The notes beneath the pieces were generated by a model. That model was not told the origin of the DNA and made no database searches. It saw nothing but the letters and a program-made list of their open reading frames with translations. DNA of 64,000 nucleotides from Tritrichomonas musculus (taxonomy: Eukaryota; Parabasalia; Tritrichomonadida; Tritrichomonadidae), in assembly GCA_039105265.1 (NCBI GenBank), contig JAPFFF010000001.1:7192001-7256000 (forward strand), given 5' to 3'. Positions 42,859 through 51,846 of the stretch are shown piece by piece. Numbering within the stretch: the first letter of the stretch is position 1; every line of letters begins with the position of its first letter. The position numbers were made by a program, and so were the translations under genes.

Positions 42859-43971
42859 TTACATACCAAAGTACAGTTTATAATCTTTATTTAGTTCATC
42901 ATAGCTATTTGCAATTTTCTTTGTGTACGCAATAGGTACTTGTATCAGATTCCCATTTTGAAGTTTACATATAACATTACCATTAGAGTACGCTAAGAAT
43001 TCAGCTATCTCATTAAACACTCTTCGTCGTTTATCAAATTTCTTTTTAGTCTTACCATAATCAACATGAACAAGAATTATATTTCCTTTCTTGTATGTTA
43101 ATAGACCTTTATGTTGTTGTTTTTTGTGTATACTTTGTAATTTGCTTCTCATTATTCTTATATATTTCCATTCAAGGTCAATATCGTTTTGCATTTGAGC
43201 AGGAGTATAATAAATATATTTACTATCACTTTCATAATTATAGTTTCTTACTCGTAGTGAATTATGCGGAGTATTATTGTAATAATTAACCATCTGTTGC
43301 ATATAATTATTGTTTGCTATTTTTGTGTCGTTTGTACCAAAAGCATTACGTAAAGTTCTTATAACTGAATCAACTGTTTTATGGGCTAGTGCATATGGAG
43401 AAGAGTTTACTACAAATTTGATTCTGTATACTGACCATGATTTAATAGTATTTACATCAATCTCATCATTGTATTCTGACAATATTGTTTTTAGTACATT
43501 GGTGTTATGTTTATTAATTATTTCATTTAATATTTTTTCTTTTCCTCGCAAACTGCTTTCACGAACAATATTGTGAATTGCTGGAACAAATACAATTCCA
43601 TCATCGTTGGTACGAAGTACAATTATATCATTTTGTACTGCTTGCAATCCTTTTTCACCATCACATTTAATAGTAAAGATATCAACATCATAATTAACTA
43701 TAATATCTGTTATCTTTATTGATAATACTCTTGTTTCTTTACTCTCTATTGGCTCAACTATTAAGAATCTAGTATTAACGTTTATCAAAACAAGATAGAT
43801 AGTGTTCTTCACAAACATTAGATCAGCTTCCCAACAACCAGGTTCGTTACTGAAATTTGGCTTCATATATTGTTTACAAGCTTTTAGTTTATAGTCTGGT
43901 ACATAAGGCTCCCTAGGAACGTTCTTGAATTCAAAAAACTTGTACTTACTACTAAATGGGTAAGCAAGCAT
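42859..43971 (-). CDS. INT: Retroviral-type (rve) integrase (element C)
   Basis: The 370-aa protein begins MLAYPFSSKYKFFEFKN and has core motifs CWEADLMFV, IKCDGEKGLQ and AHKTVDSVIRTLRNAFG, then QQMVNYYNNTPHNSLR. The spacing between the second and third acidic positions is longer than in A and B because of an extra helical segment. The C-terminal domain (KGNIILVHVDYGK, RRRVFNEIAEFLAY) is conserved. Confidence 0.86.
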   Translation of the reverse strand: MLAYPFSSKYKFFEFKNVPREPYVPDYKLKACKQYMKPNFSNEPGCWEADLMFVKNTIYLVLINVNTRFLIVEPIESKETRVLSIKITDIIVNYDVDIFTIKCDGEKGLQAVQNDIIVLRTNDDGIVFVPAIHNIVRESSLRGKEKILNEIINKHNTNVLKTILSEYNDEIDVNTIKSWSVYRIKFVVNSSPYALAHKTVDSVIRTLRNAFGTNDTKIANNNYMQQMVNYYNNTPHNSLRVRNYNYESDSKYIYYTPAQMQNDIDLEWKYIRIMRSKLQSIHKKQQHKGLLTYKKGNIILVHVDYGKTKKKFDKRRRVFNEIAEFLAYSNGNVICKLQNGNLIQVPIAYTKKIANSYDELNKDYKLYFGM

Positions 43972-44030
43972 TTATGATGAAAGCAATAGTTAAATTAGGT
44001 TGACGGAAACAAAAAAAGAAAGAAGATTAC

Positions 44031-46030
44031 TTACTCTACTTGACTACCTTCAGGACTTTGATCATCAACATAAACAAGTCCATCGAGATTCATTAAGAAG
44101 TAAGAATCTCTTGTAATCCATAATTGTGTTGGACATGGATGGACAATATTTCCAGAAGGTTCGATAACATTATAGTAAGTGTCATTTGCACCAGAATAAA
44201 TGGGTTGTCCTTGTACTTGAATCTGTACGTTGCCAAAACCTCCGTCAATTCCGTCGAAGCAATAACCTGCAGAAGATCTTTCAGCTTGAATATTGAAGAC
44301 AAAACTACTGGCATCACTAAGAGTATTATTGTAGCGAACACCATTAGCATCATTCTTAGGCATTGTCATACTGTCTTCGAACTCCTTTGTGCATTGAAGA
44401 GTAATCGCATCAAGGTCTCCTGCAGTAAGTTGATTTTCAAAGAACCTTGCTCCAATTGTAGAAACATTTTCATCAGGAAAATTCTTACCACCAATATTTA
44501 GATAGCAATTTGAATAAACAGGATTCTCAAAAACTGTAAGATCATTATGATGTTTAGGAAACATGATAGAAAGTGTAGTAACATTTATAAGAGGAATATT
44601 GAGAGTAGACTTGATACCGTTTGCTGCTGGTGCTATTGGAAATGAATGATAATCTACTTTCTGTGATGGAATTATAACACCCTTTGACAGTATTTCTTCT
44701 ATACCGTGCCTTGTAGCTTCACAAACTCCAAAACCTTGCATATTGGACTTGCATAACGTAATTGTCATTCTGTTTACAGTGAGGGTAGCAGGCTGTGAGG
44801 AATAAGTTTCTTTCAGTACTTGAGCTTTAGCTTCGTGCAAAGCTTGTAATGTTTGATGAGCACTAACAACAGGGGTCTTTACAATTTGCCAAGCATAATA
44901 TCTTCCATTTTTGTCAGAATGATTTAATGGAGGTAATGTTACAGCAGGATTGTGAACACAAATTTCTTCATCACTAGCAGAAGGTTGAAGACCAAACTCA
45001 GCAAATTCCTCTGTAGTATAGCTGAAATAGAATTCCAAATCTGTAAGAATATCAGTGTAACCAGTACTTCCATCATCATTATCCCATTGCTCTCCTATTC
45101 TATATTGAATCTTATACTTGACAGGAGTAGGTGAAGGAGAAGGATCAGGGTCTGGAGAAGGGAAGGTTCTTTGCCAGGACCAGGAATCACTGCTTCATTT
45201 CCAATTTGTGTAAATTGATGTTTGAGATGCCCGTGAACCGTAATTTGTTTAAGTTTATCAAGTTCCTCTGTGCTCACACTTTCATTATCTTCGAGGAAAG
45301 CTTTTGTCTCTGCAACAGTGTAAGGATCTATAGCTGCCCAAACCAAACCTGCTGGAGTTACTTGGAATCTTATAGAGAGATCACCAATGATGCCATTAGG
45401 GAAGAGATCAAATGCCTGCAGTGCAAGAAGATCATCAAAAGGAACATTAAGATCGAAATCAACAGAAGTTTTACCATTTTCTTTGAAATTGTTGAGATTG
45501 ACATATGTTCCCGCTACTGTTTGTGAGTATGAAGCTACATTTTCCCAGAGACTGTGAACAAATCTTCTTCGCTTCTTTTCTGTTTCTGGTTTCACAGCAG
45601 AATAGAGGAAACCTTCTCGTACGCATTCATTTTGTTGATATCCAACATTGACATTATTATGAAGAATTTCCAATCTATCGAACAATTGGTTAGAAGATTT
45701 GAGTCCAACAAAGAGCTTATAGAAATTGTTTGGATCATCAATCTGTTGGAGTTTGCTGAGGTCAGTATTGAGCTGTAAATCAAGTTTGACATGGAAGGTA
45801 AGGAATCCTTTATCAACATCACTAATGAAATGATCAGGGTGTGTAAGAGAAATTTGACTATATTGGCCTTGATGAAATGGGGCTGGTTGGTCATGACAGT
45901 CAACAGTTCTGAATGAGAATGAGCGTGTACCATCATTTTTATTTATCATTGATCTCATCTGATTGAAAGTATCAAGTACATTACCTGCTTCTATTTTGTA
46001 ATTATGTGCTCTTTCGTTGCGATATAACAT
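44031..46030 (-). pseudogene. MCP: Major capsid gene, broken (element C)
   Basis: The region carries the capsid blocks seen in A and B (start MLYRNERAHNYKIEAGN; TRSFSFRTVDCHDQPAPFHQ; NNVNVGYQQNEC; KSTLNIPLINVT; NVSTIGARFFENQL). It is broken, with about one break. It lies upstream of the integrase in the same orientation and is divergent from the small amphipathic gene, as in B. Confidence 0.82.
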
Positions 46031-46073
46031 TTAACAGTTAATAAAACAAATTATTTACTGAAGAAGAAAACAC

Positions 46074-46295
46074 ATGGCAGCAGGAATTTGGAAGAAACTG
46101 AAAAATGCAGTGAAGAGTGTTGGTGGAAAAATAAAAGGTTTAGCAGTAAAGGCTATAAAAGCTCTTCCTAAAGTAAAGGAGATTTTTGACAAAGTTAAGC
46201 CCGCTTTAGAGTATATACCAGGAGTGAATGGATTTGTAAATACCATTGACAAAGGGCTTAATATCGGTAAGTCAATCATAGATGAAGTAAAATAA
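46074..46295 (+). CDS. Small Gly-rich amphipathic protein, pVI/pX-like (element C)
   Basis: MAAGIWKKLKNAVKSVGGKIKGLAVKAIKALPK is a strongly basic amphipathic helix; it continues IFDKVKPALEYIPGVNGFVNTIDKG and ends GKSIIDEVK. At 73 aa it is the shortest of three copies. It is divergent from the capsid gene. Confidence 0.72.
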   Translation: MAAGIWKKLKNAVKSVGGKIKGLAVKAIKALPKVKEIFDKVKPALEYIPGVNGFVNTIDKGLNIGKSIIDEVK

Positions 46296-46306
46296 AGGCT
46301 TATAAC

Positions 46307-46314
46307 TATTTTTG
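46307..46314 (+). promoter_or_regulatory. TATTTTTG motif upstream of the 126-aa gene
   Basis: TATTTTTG ends 17 bases before the ATG at 46332, in the 36-bp spacer after the amphipathic protein, as for the A copy at 4442. Confidence 0.4.
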
Positions 46315-46331
46315 GTGAGGATTAAAAGGCA

Positions 46332-46712
46332 ATGAAAGTAATTAATGAAGTACAAGAAGAAACAAAATCTTTTAAATCTATTATTGAGTTCGATGCTTAC
46401 TATCGTGATCACAAAGAAGAAATGGAGAAACAAACTACACAACTCTTGAATAAGCTTTACAAGATTGAAGTACCTGATGGAAGTGTCTATAGAATCACTA
46501 AGAAAAATTGTAACAAAGTTGATGGTAAAATTAAAGGTGGTGAAGTGTGTTTGAAGAAAGTAACTGTTCAGAAAGACGATGAACAACCTTTATGGGAAAT
46601 CGCTATCGAGTCTGTCAAAGCTGATATTGCAAGTATGAAAGCAAAAATAGAGGAAATAAAGAATGCTGTAAATGCTGTTGTTAAAGTAATTAATGAACTA
46701 CAAAAATATTGA
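46332..46712 (+). CDS. Coiled-coil protein, 126 aa (element C)
   Basis: SFKSIIEFDAYYRDH, TTQLLNKLYKI and YRITKKN match the A and B copies; residues ~90-126 form a coiled coil (SIMAKIEEIKNAVNAVVKVINEL-type). It is followed by an inverted copy of the 42-bp repeat that brackets two extra genes. Confidence 0.76.
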   Translation: MKVINEVQEETKSFKSIIEFDAYYRDHKEEMEKQTTQLLNKLYKIEVPDGSVYRITKKNCNKVDGKIKGGEVCLKKVTVQKDDEQPLWEIAIESVKADIASMKAKIEEIKNAVNAVVKVINELQKY

Positions 46713-46726
46713 TGAGGTTTTTGGTT

Positions 46727-46768
46727 AAAGTGATGGAGTTAGAAACATCCACTTTTTTACACCTCATT
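46727..46768 (-). repeat. 42-bp repeat, inverted copy (R1, element C)
   Basis: It is the reverse complement of 47809-47850 and 48527-48568 (word AATGAGGTGT...CATCACTTT). It lies at the 3' end of the orphan gene and overlaps its stop codon. Confidence 0.9.
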
Positions 46769-47771
46769 GTCTATTTACATGATATACATTACGTGTCTTT
46801 GTTACCTTCCACTTACCAGTTTCTTCAAGTCTCTCTGTTAATTGAGCAAAGGTAAGTTTTTGTCCGAATTCTTTAATATATCTTTGTTGAACATCCTTTA
46901 ACAAGAACCTATCAATGTTTGGGTAATTGTTTTGCATAAACTTGGCCATATCATAATCAGTTTCGTCAAATTGTCTGTCTAGTTCCTCTTGCTCTGTTCT
47001 CATTCTTTCAACTTCACGAAGTGTATACTCATAGAGTTTCTGTTTGGCTTCGCATCGTGCACAACGTTTATTGGACTGTGAATTAATGGTATAGATTCTG
47101 GTATTCAGCTTGTTTATACAGAGTCGCATCTTCATTAACGTGCTATATTCGACATGTAGTTCATTAATCTCGCTGCGCTGGGTATTATTGTTCTCCATAT
47201 CATACCAATAATAGACGAACACATCATATATACAACTAGCATAACGTTCTATAAATTGCTTATATTCTTCAAACGGTTCACTTTCTAAGAGATCACTCGT
47301 ATTCATTACAACCTTATCACATTTCTCATCAACAGTAGTATGATCGCAATAATAGCCAATGAATTGTACATTCAACTTTCTTAGGAACTTCTTGATCTCT
47401 GCACTATCGGTTTGTCTAACTGGTATCTCGTCAAACGTTGATTCAATAGGTTTTGTCTGAGAGATTGCATCTAATTTTGGTAAACTCGATATCATTGTAA
47501 AGACATCTTTAATATATTTGTTGTTGTGCTCGTTCTTCACATCATAGAAGGATGGATCATAATCGTTATTCAACAAATCATGCATGATTCTTCTCTTCGT
47601 ACTTAATTCCTTTTCGCAACTAACTTTGACAAGAGGCTCAATAGGGTTCCCATGTATATCGTAGTGCTTTTCAACACATCCATTAACACTAGCAACAGCA
47701 TTAGGTATTAGGTTGACAAGGTAGTCACAAGTATTAAAGCCTTGTTCTGGTTGATTGGTTTGGGTAAGCAT
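46764..47771 (-). CDS. Orphan protein, 335 aa, in repeat-bracketed cassette (element C)
   Basis: I do not recognise this protein. It has an N-terminal Cys-containing region, a central helical part with a CARC motif (~residue 238) followed by a charged coiled coil (YTLREVERMRTEQEELDRQFDE), and a C-terminal ~50 residues (FLLKDVQQRYIKEFGQKLTFAQLTERLEETGKWKVTKTRNVYHV) shaped like the winged-helix domains that end viral helicase-primases and some phage proteins. It sits between genes that are adjacent in A and B and is flanked by inverted copies of a 42-bp repeat, so it looks acquired. Confidence 0.7.
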   Translation of the reverse strand: MLTQTNQPEQGFNTCDYLVNLIPNAVASVNGCVEKHYDIHGNPIEPLVKVSCEKELSTKRRIMHDLLNNDYDPSFYDVKNEHNNKYIKDVFTMISSLPKLDAISQTKPIESTFDEIPVRQTDSAEIKKFLRKLNVQFIGYYCDHTTVDEKCDKVVMNTSDLLESEPFEEYKQFIERYASCIYDVFVYYWYDMENNNTQRSEINELHVEYSTLMKMRLCINKLNTRIYTINSQSNKRCARCEAKQKLYEYTLREVERMRTEQEELDRQFDETDYDMAKFMQNNYPNIDRFLLKDVQQRYIKEFGQKLTFAQLTERLEETGKWKVTKTRNVYHVNRQ

Positions 47772-47793
47772 ATTTATGTAAAATCAAATTAAA

Positions 47794-47870
47794 AAATTAT
47801 GAAAAATAAATGAGGTGTAAAAAAGTGGATGTTTCTAACTCCATCACTTTTGGTGTTATTTTCAGAAATT
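47794..47870 (+). repeat. 77-bp direct repeat, copy R2 (element C)
   Basis: It is nearly identical to 48512-48588. It contains the 42-bp core (47809-47850), which is also present inverted at 46727-46768. On the minus strand it lies just upstream of the orphan gene and could carry its promoter. Confidence 0.9.
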
Positions 47871-47895
47871 AGACACAAAAATAATAAAGAAGTTT

Positions 47896-48486
47896 TTAAT
47901 CTAATGAATGCTGGTGCTTGAAACGATTGATGTATACACTTACTTTCTTATTATTGATATTTCTCATAGCAATGAATTGCTTATTACTTTTAGTAGTATT
48001 AATGTGCATGATCCTATAGAGTTTATCTGTCATTTTGCTATAGAAAATGTTGTCATCATGATAGTAATAATATTTGTTTTCTTCAAATTCATGACGCTCT
48101 GTACGAGTTTCATAAAACAATATTTTAATTGCTTCGTCAGGTATATCATCAACAAATTCGTACTGAACTCCATTATTAGATGTTCTATTGAAGTTGTTTT
48201 CAGAACGTGAACACCACCTAATGTTCTCTATTCTATTATCAGTTCTATCATGATTGATATGATCAACAAAAGATAAATTGGATGGATTTGGTATAAACTG
48301 TAAAGCAACAAGACGATGTTTAAGAAATATTTTTCTATTAAGATTAACTTGTATATATCCATAATGGCTTATGGACTCACTCACAGTATAATGATCATTC
48401 TTTCTTCTAATGGTATGAGGGTATGTTGTCAATATTTCATAGTCCTCATGATTGACAAGTGTAACAAATTCTGATATTTCTGTCAT
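47896..48486 (-). CDS. HNH homing endonuclease-like protein, 196 aa (element C)
   Basis: The N-terminal part resembles NUMOD4-type DNA-binding motifs (ISHYGYIQVNLNRKIFLKHRLVALQFIPNP), followed by the HNH core VDHINHDRTDNRIENIRWCSRSENNFNR (~residues 78-105), typical of free-standing homing endonucleases of phages and large DNA viruses. The C-terminal half is a less conserved strand-rich region. It is bracketed by 77-bp direct repeats and lies in a spacer that is empty in A and B, consistent with mobile-gene gain. Confidence 0.85.
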   Translation of the reverse strand: MTEISEFVTLVNHEDYEILTTYPHTIRRKNDHYTVSESISHYGYIQVNLNRKIFLKHRLVALQFIPNPSNLSFVDHINHDRTDNRIENIRWCSRSENNFNRTSNNGVQYEFVDDIPDEAIKILFYETRTERHEFEENKYYYYHDDNIFYSKMTDKLYRIMHINTTKSNKQFIAMRNINNKKVSVYINRFKHQHSLD

Positions 48487-48511
48487 TTGTATTTTGTGTA
48501 AATATTAAATA

Positions 48512-48588
48512 AAATTATGAAAAATAAATGAGGTGTAAAAAAGTGGATGTTTCTAACTCCATCACTTTTGGTGTTATTTTTAGAAATT
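48512..48588 (+). repeat. 77-bp direct repeat, copy R3 (element C)
   Basis: Partner of R2 at 47794-47870. Its right end includes the stop codon of the small basic protein gene, so R3 is probably the original spacer sequence from which R1 and R2 derive. Confidence 0.9.
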
Positions 48589-48813
48589 GTTCATCGAAAT
48601 TGTTGAATGGTTTAGTGTAAGCAAATGATAATTCAGTGGCTTTGTTGTTTTTGCTGGTGGTTCATGATTAATATTACCTTTCTCCTCATACTTCTTAACC
48701 GTTGGCTGTGAATTAATTCTTGTCCTTTCTTTTTGTTGTTTGAGTCTCTGTTTGTCAAAATGATTTTGATGTTTGTCATCATGTAAGGTTCTCCTTTGTT
48801 CATAATTACTCAT
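48580..48813 (-). CDS. Conserved small basic protein, 77 aa (element C)
   Basis: The start at 48813 (MSNYEQRRTLHDDKHQNHFDKQ) is chosen from the A and B copies. The centre RTRINSQPTVKKYEEKGNINHEPPAKTTK is conserved. It is divergent from the 77-aa coiled-coil gene with a 15-bp gap. Confidence 0.75.
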   Translation of the reverse strand: MSNYEQRRTLHDDKHQNHFDKQRLKQQKERTRINSQPTVKKYEEKGNINHEPPAKTTKPLNYHLLTLNHSTISMNNF

Positions 48814-48828
48814 TTTAATAGTAAGTAA

Positions 48829-49062
48829 ATGACAGATTTGAACGAATATAAGAAGGAAATACCTCAATTGAAGCAAATAAAGCGATCATTGAAAGAAAGA
48901 GTATATGAAACCAAGCAGCATCTTAATAATGTAAAAACAGGAATGTTGGGTTCAAATGGATTAGCCATTAGAGAAAGCCTTATAGAAGACATCAATTCAT
49001 TGAAAGAAAAAGTAGCCAAACTTGAAACTGAACTAAGAGAACTAACCAATAACGAACAATAG
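48829..49062 (+). CDS. Small coiled-coil protein, 77 aa (element C)
   Basis: LNEYKKEIPQLKQIKRSLKERVYE, a TGMLGSNGLAIRESL turn and INSLKEKVAKLETELREL match the copies in A and B. The CxxC gene follows after 19 bp in the same orientation; in B the two are far apart. Confidence 0.78.
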   Translation: MTDLNEYKKEIPQLKQIKRSLKERVYETKQHLNNVKTGMLGSNGLAIRESLIEDINSLKEKVAKLETELRELTNNEQ

Positions 49063-49081
49063 ATGTTTTACTCACATTGAA

Positions 49082-49639
49082 ATGTCAAACGTATTGCATA
49101 AAGCAAGAATCTTATCAAGTGAAAACGATAGTAGTTGTAAACAAGAACAAAACACTAATGTGAATATAAAAATAAAACCACCACAGTACCCTAATGTTCC
49201 TCCTTTACAGACTTACGCAAGTGTACAACCTCAAGAAAGAAACATAAATTTTACTCCAATTGGGGAGAGTGTTCAATCTCCATTACAACCACAAATAAGT
49301 CTTCTTACAAACGAACTTGAGAACATGGAAATCAAAAACAAATTCCTTGAAACATTGTTAAACATTTATGAACTTAATCCCCTTAGAGTTAACAACTATC
49401 TTGTTTGTCATAGTAATTCACTGATGGAACTAATAAAAATTTTAACAAGAGCTGACAAAGTCGAGCTGGTCATAGATGAAGAAGAAGGTTGTACAGGCTG
49501 CTTATCAAATACAAAGTACATGAAAATACAACGAATATTAGTTACCAAAGATGATAAAGCATTAGATTTAAAAATATGTTTTAATGATATTTATAGTCAG
49601 TTAGTAAGATACGGAATTTCAACTAAAATGTGTATCTAA
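49082..49639 (+). CDS. Conserved CxxC protein, 185 aa (element C)
   Basis: LHKARILSSENDSSCKQEQNTNVNIKI, a short linker, NKFLETLLNIYELNP, LVCHSNSLMELIKILTRADKVEL and CTGCLSNTKYMKIQRILV place it with the 212-aa protein of A. It heads a same-strand cluster with the membrane protein and ATPase. Confidence 0.82.
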   Translation: MSNVLHKARILSSENDSSCKQEQNTNVNIKIKPPQYPNVPPLQTYASVQPQERNINFTPIGESVQSPLQPQISLLTNELENMEIKNKFLETLLNIYELNPLRVNNYLVCHSNSLMELIKILTRADKVELVIDEEEGCTGCLSNTKYMKIQRILVTKDDKALDLKICFNDIYSQLVRYGISTKMCI

Positions 49640-49651
49640 AAAGCAGATCTA

Positions 49652-49659
49652 TATTTTTG
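49652..49659 (+). promoter_or_regulatory. TATTTTTG motif upstream of the membrane protein gene
   Basis: TATTTTTG ends 16 bases before the ATG at 49676, in the short spacer after the CxxC gene. Confidence 0.38.
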
Positions 49660-49675
49660 TTTTCACAGCACTAAA

Positions 49676-49795
49676 ATGATAATTGAGTTACTATTAGGTG
49701 TTATTGTTGTTGAACTAAGTGTAATAATTATTGGATTTACTTATGAATATGAACCAAAGCTCACTGAAGAAATGAGAGCAAGAATATACTCATAA
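49676..49795 (+). CDS. Small single-span membrane protein, 39 aa (element C)
   Basis: MIIELLLGVIVVELSVIIIGF is a hydrophobic helix; the tail reads EYEPKLTEEMRARIYS. It occupies the same slot as the A, B and D copies and keeps the EP-LTEE-R---YS pattern despite its short length. Confidence 0.78.
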   Translation: MIIELLLGVIVVELSVIIIGFTYEYEPKLTEEMRARIYS

Positions 49796-49820
49796 GTAAT
49801 ACAATTCTGATGAGAATGAA

Positions 49821-50678
49821 ATGAAACCAACACAATTCTATTATCGTTCTGATTCTAGTGATTATGAAGATGATGTAATAATGATGCCACAGCCTTTTAA
49901 TATTGATGCTGCTATGTCTGCTGCATATAAACGTAATGAAGGAAAAATAATGTCTGAATCAATACGGCCAATTGCTGTTGATATCTATTCATGGTATAAT
50001 TCTCTCAATATTCTGGTTGGTCCTCAAGGTAAAGGAAAGACACATGTAATGCTACGTGACATCATTCAAATATCTCGTTTACCTAAAGAAAACAGCTTTC
50101 ATTTAATAGTTTATATCAGCAAGAATGGTAGTATTAATGACTCTACTTTTGAAGCACAGCAAGAATTGATTCAATTACCTATTCATGTTGTTTCTGATGC
50201 TAATGCTGAAAAATATTTGAAAGAACTTGATTTGTGGAAAGAATTGTATGATCGGTATAGTACAACTCCACGAATAACAATAGATAATGACAAACTTCAA
50301 CAAATGTTTGAGTTCCTGCGTATTAACAAACTCGGTAAACCAAATCAGCCATTGAACACTATCATTCTTTGCGAAGACTTTGTTAGGAGTAAGTTATTGA
50401 AATCATCATATTTTACCAACTACATTACACAACTTCGTCATAAACATTCAATAGTTTACATAAATGTACAATTCTTCAAGTCAATACCAACTGACTACAA
50501 AAATAATGCAACAACTTTCTTCATCTTCTCTGGGTTCTCTCGCCAAAAGATGCAATATATTTATCAACAAGTTCCAATGCCAGTTGAATTTGAAGAATTA
50601 TGGCATTATTACATGAAGATGAGGAATCATGACTTTATTTTGATCAATGTTCGTACAAGTAATATTAGCTTTATATAA
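49821..50678 (+). CDS. ATP: FtsK/HerA-like packaging ATPase (element C)
   Basis: The 285-aa protein has Walker A PQGKGKTH, Walker B NTIILCEDF and the conserved TQLRHKHSIVYINVQFFK stretch. Its N-terminus is shorter than in A and B (acidic SDSSDYEDD region). It overlaps the convergent ~150-aa gene by eight bases. Confidence 0.92.
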   Translation: MKPTQFYYRSDSSDYEDDVIMMPQPFNIDAAMSAAYKRNEGKIMSESIRPIAVDIYSWYNSLNILVGPQGKGKTHVMLRDIIQISRLPKENSFHLIVYISKNGSINDSTFEAQQELIQLPIHVVSDANAEKYLKELDLWKELYDRYSTTPRITIDNDKLQQMFEFLRINKLGKPNQPLNTIILCEDFVRSKLLKSSYFTNYITQLRHKHSIVYINVQFFKSIPTDYKNNATTFFIFSGFSRQKMQYIYQQVPMPVEFEELWHYYMKMRNHDFILINVRTSNISFI

Positions 50679-51120
50679 TTAAATCTTGATGCTTTCCTAC
50701 AAATAATTCTGGTTCAGGTACATTATATTTTTGTCTTAGTTCTTTAATTTTGTTTCTTGTAGACATACTTGTTCTCTCTAAACTGTAATTATAATAATCA
50801 TTTCCTTTGTATTCTTGTGGTTCTGTATTACCATTTATGAAGAATTCTTGAGTCTTCATCGAAAGCCTTCTTCGTAAGTTTGTGGTAATTGTTATGTTCT
50901 CTAATCCTATTTCTGTGATCTTATCAGGATAAATCGTCATAGTTTCACTAATAGTGTTCTTAAGACTTATGTACAATACTTTTGCACGAAAACTGTTTGT
51001 ATTCATCATTAGAGGAAACTTTTCACATAATATTGAGAAATCACAATTACGATACTTTTCTGGCTCCGGTAATACAGATATGAGGGTGTTTATATAATCA
51101 TAGACCTTTGGTGCTTTCAT
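50671..51120 (-). CDS. Conserved ~150-aa protein (element C)
   Basis: The start is set at 51120 (MKAPKVYDYINTLISVL) from the other copies; an upstream in-frame ATG exists. Blocks NCDFSILCEKFP, TNLRRRLSM, YYNYSLERT and LRQKYNVPEPELFVGKHQDL are conserved and this copy is the closest in the window to the partial gene at position 1. Confidence 0.82.
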   Translation of the reverse strand: MKAPKVYDYINTLISVLPEPEKYRNCDFSILCEKFPLMMNTNSFRAKVLYISLKNTISETMTIYPDKITEIGLENITITTNLRRRLSMKTQEFFINGNTEPQEYKGNDYYNYSLERTSMSTRNKIKELRQKYNVPEPELFVGKHQDLII

Positions 51121-51150
51121 GTTTTGTGAAATGTGAATAAAAAATAAATA

Positions 51151-51159
51151 CAAAAATAA
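51151..51159 (-). promoter_or_regulatory. TTATTTTTG motif upstream of the ~150-aa gene (element C)
   Basis: The minus strand reads TTATTTTTG about 30 bases before the ATG at 51120, close to the end of the 132-aa gene. Confidence 0.35.
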
Positions 51160-51174
51160 TAATCGCTTTTTTAA

Positions 51175-51573
51175 TTAAATTTCCTGAATCTTATCAGTGT
51201 TTGGATTGAATTCATTCATGCATTTCTTTCCTTCATCAGTGTATTGGAAGAATTCGTATACCTCATCGTAAAACTTCTTTGGAAAGTGATATGGCATACC
51301 ATAATCATCGTAATCACCAGTAAGCTCATCAATATAGTAATCAAATATTTCTCCATACTCACGAAAAGCAGCATTTTCATCATGAAAAGATATGTATAAG
51401 TGATTCTGTTCTCTGAATATATCCATTTGTGCGTCTATAATAAAGGGTTCAACAACATCAATAGCATCACGGTCACCATCAATGACTTTATCACAAATGT
51501 CAGCAAAAAGGTCGTACATAGGTGTTTTATATGTACGGAGTTGTTTAGCAGCATAATTAGCAAAGGCTTCCAT
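51175..51573 (-). CDS. Acidic terminal-slot protein, 132 aa (element C)
   Basis: The protein is acidic and rich in Tyr, Phe and Asp (FREYGEIFDYYIDELTGDYDDYGMPYHFPKKFYDEVYEFF). It is the last gene before the right terminus of C. Other elements also have one small unrelated-looking gene in this position (D 55106-55348, H 51847-52044). No family recognised; a clean frame, ATG and AT-rich upstream region support a real gene. Confidence 0.65.
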   Translation of the reverse strand: MEAFANYAAKQLRTYKTPMYDLFADICDKVIDGDRDAIDVVEPFIIDAQMDIFREQNHLYISFHDENAAFREYGEIFDYYIDELTGDYDDYGMPYHFPKKFYDEVYEFFQYTDEGKKCMNEFNPNTDKIQEI

Positions 51574-51846
51574 TATATGTAGTGGAAATAAAAAATAAAA
51601 AAATTTTTAAAAAATATAATTTTTGAAAAATTGTAAAAACTTAGTTATCCTATCAAAACATAATGAGTTGATAAAGGGTTCCAGAAAATTATTCAAATGT
51701 ATAGGTTAGTAATGGAAACACGGGTAAAAACAATAACAAGTACACATACCTGATTTTTTATACCTGAGCTTGTTGGCTTGCAAGGTATGCTGGGCAAGGT
51801 ACGAGTAAAATTATTAGATGGTCATCCCGCACAGACCATTACTACT
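51574..51846. other. Non-coding right terminus of element C
   Basis: Very AT-rich DNA (51590-51650) is followed by the terminus ...CAGACCATTACTACT at 51846. No gene seen. The word ATACCTGA-type repeats (51750-51775) are short and may be incidental. Confidence 0.75.

Larger units (their letters stand above)
18774..51846. mobile_element. Polinton/Maverick element C (interrupted by B; left part outside window)
   Basis: C is visible as two pieces, 18774-21301 and 42213-51846, separated by the insertion of B. A is inserted at its left visible edge and the remaining fibre and polymerase end should lie left of A, outside the window. Its right terminus reads ...GACCATTACTACT at 51846. Gene order (D-loop protein, variable protein, 110 aa, integrase, capsid, small capsid proteins, CxxC protein, membrane protein, ATPase, ~150-aa protein) matches Polinton logic. 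It looks broken: two insertions plus about one internal break in the capsid gene. Confidence 0.85.
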
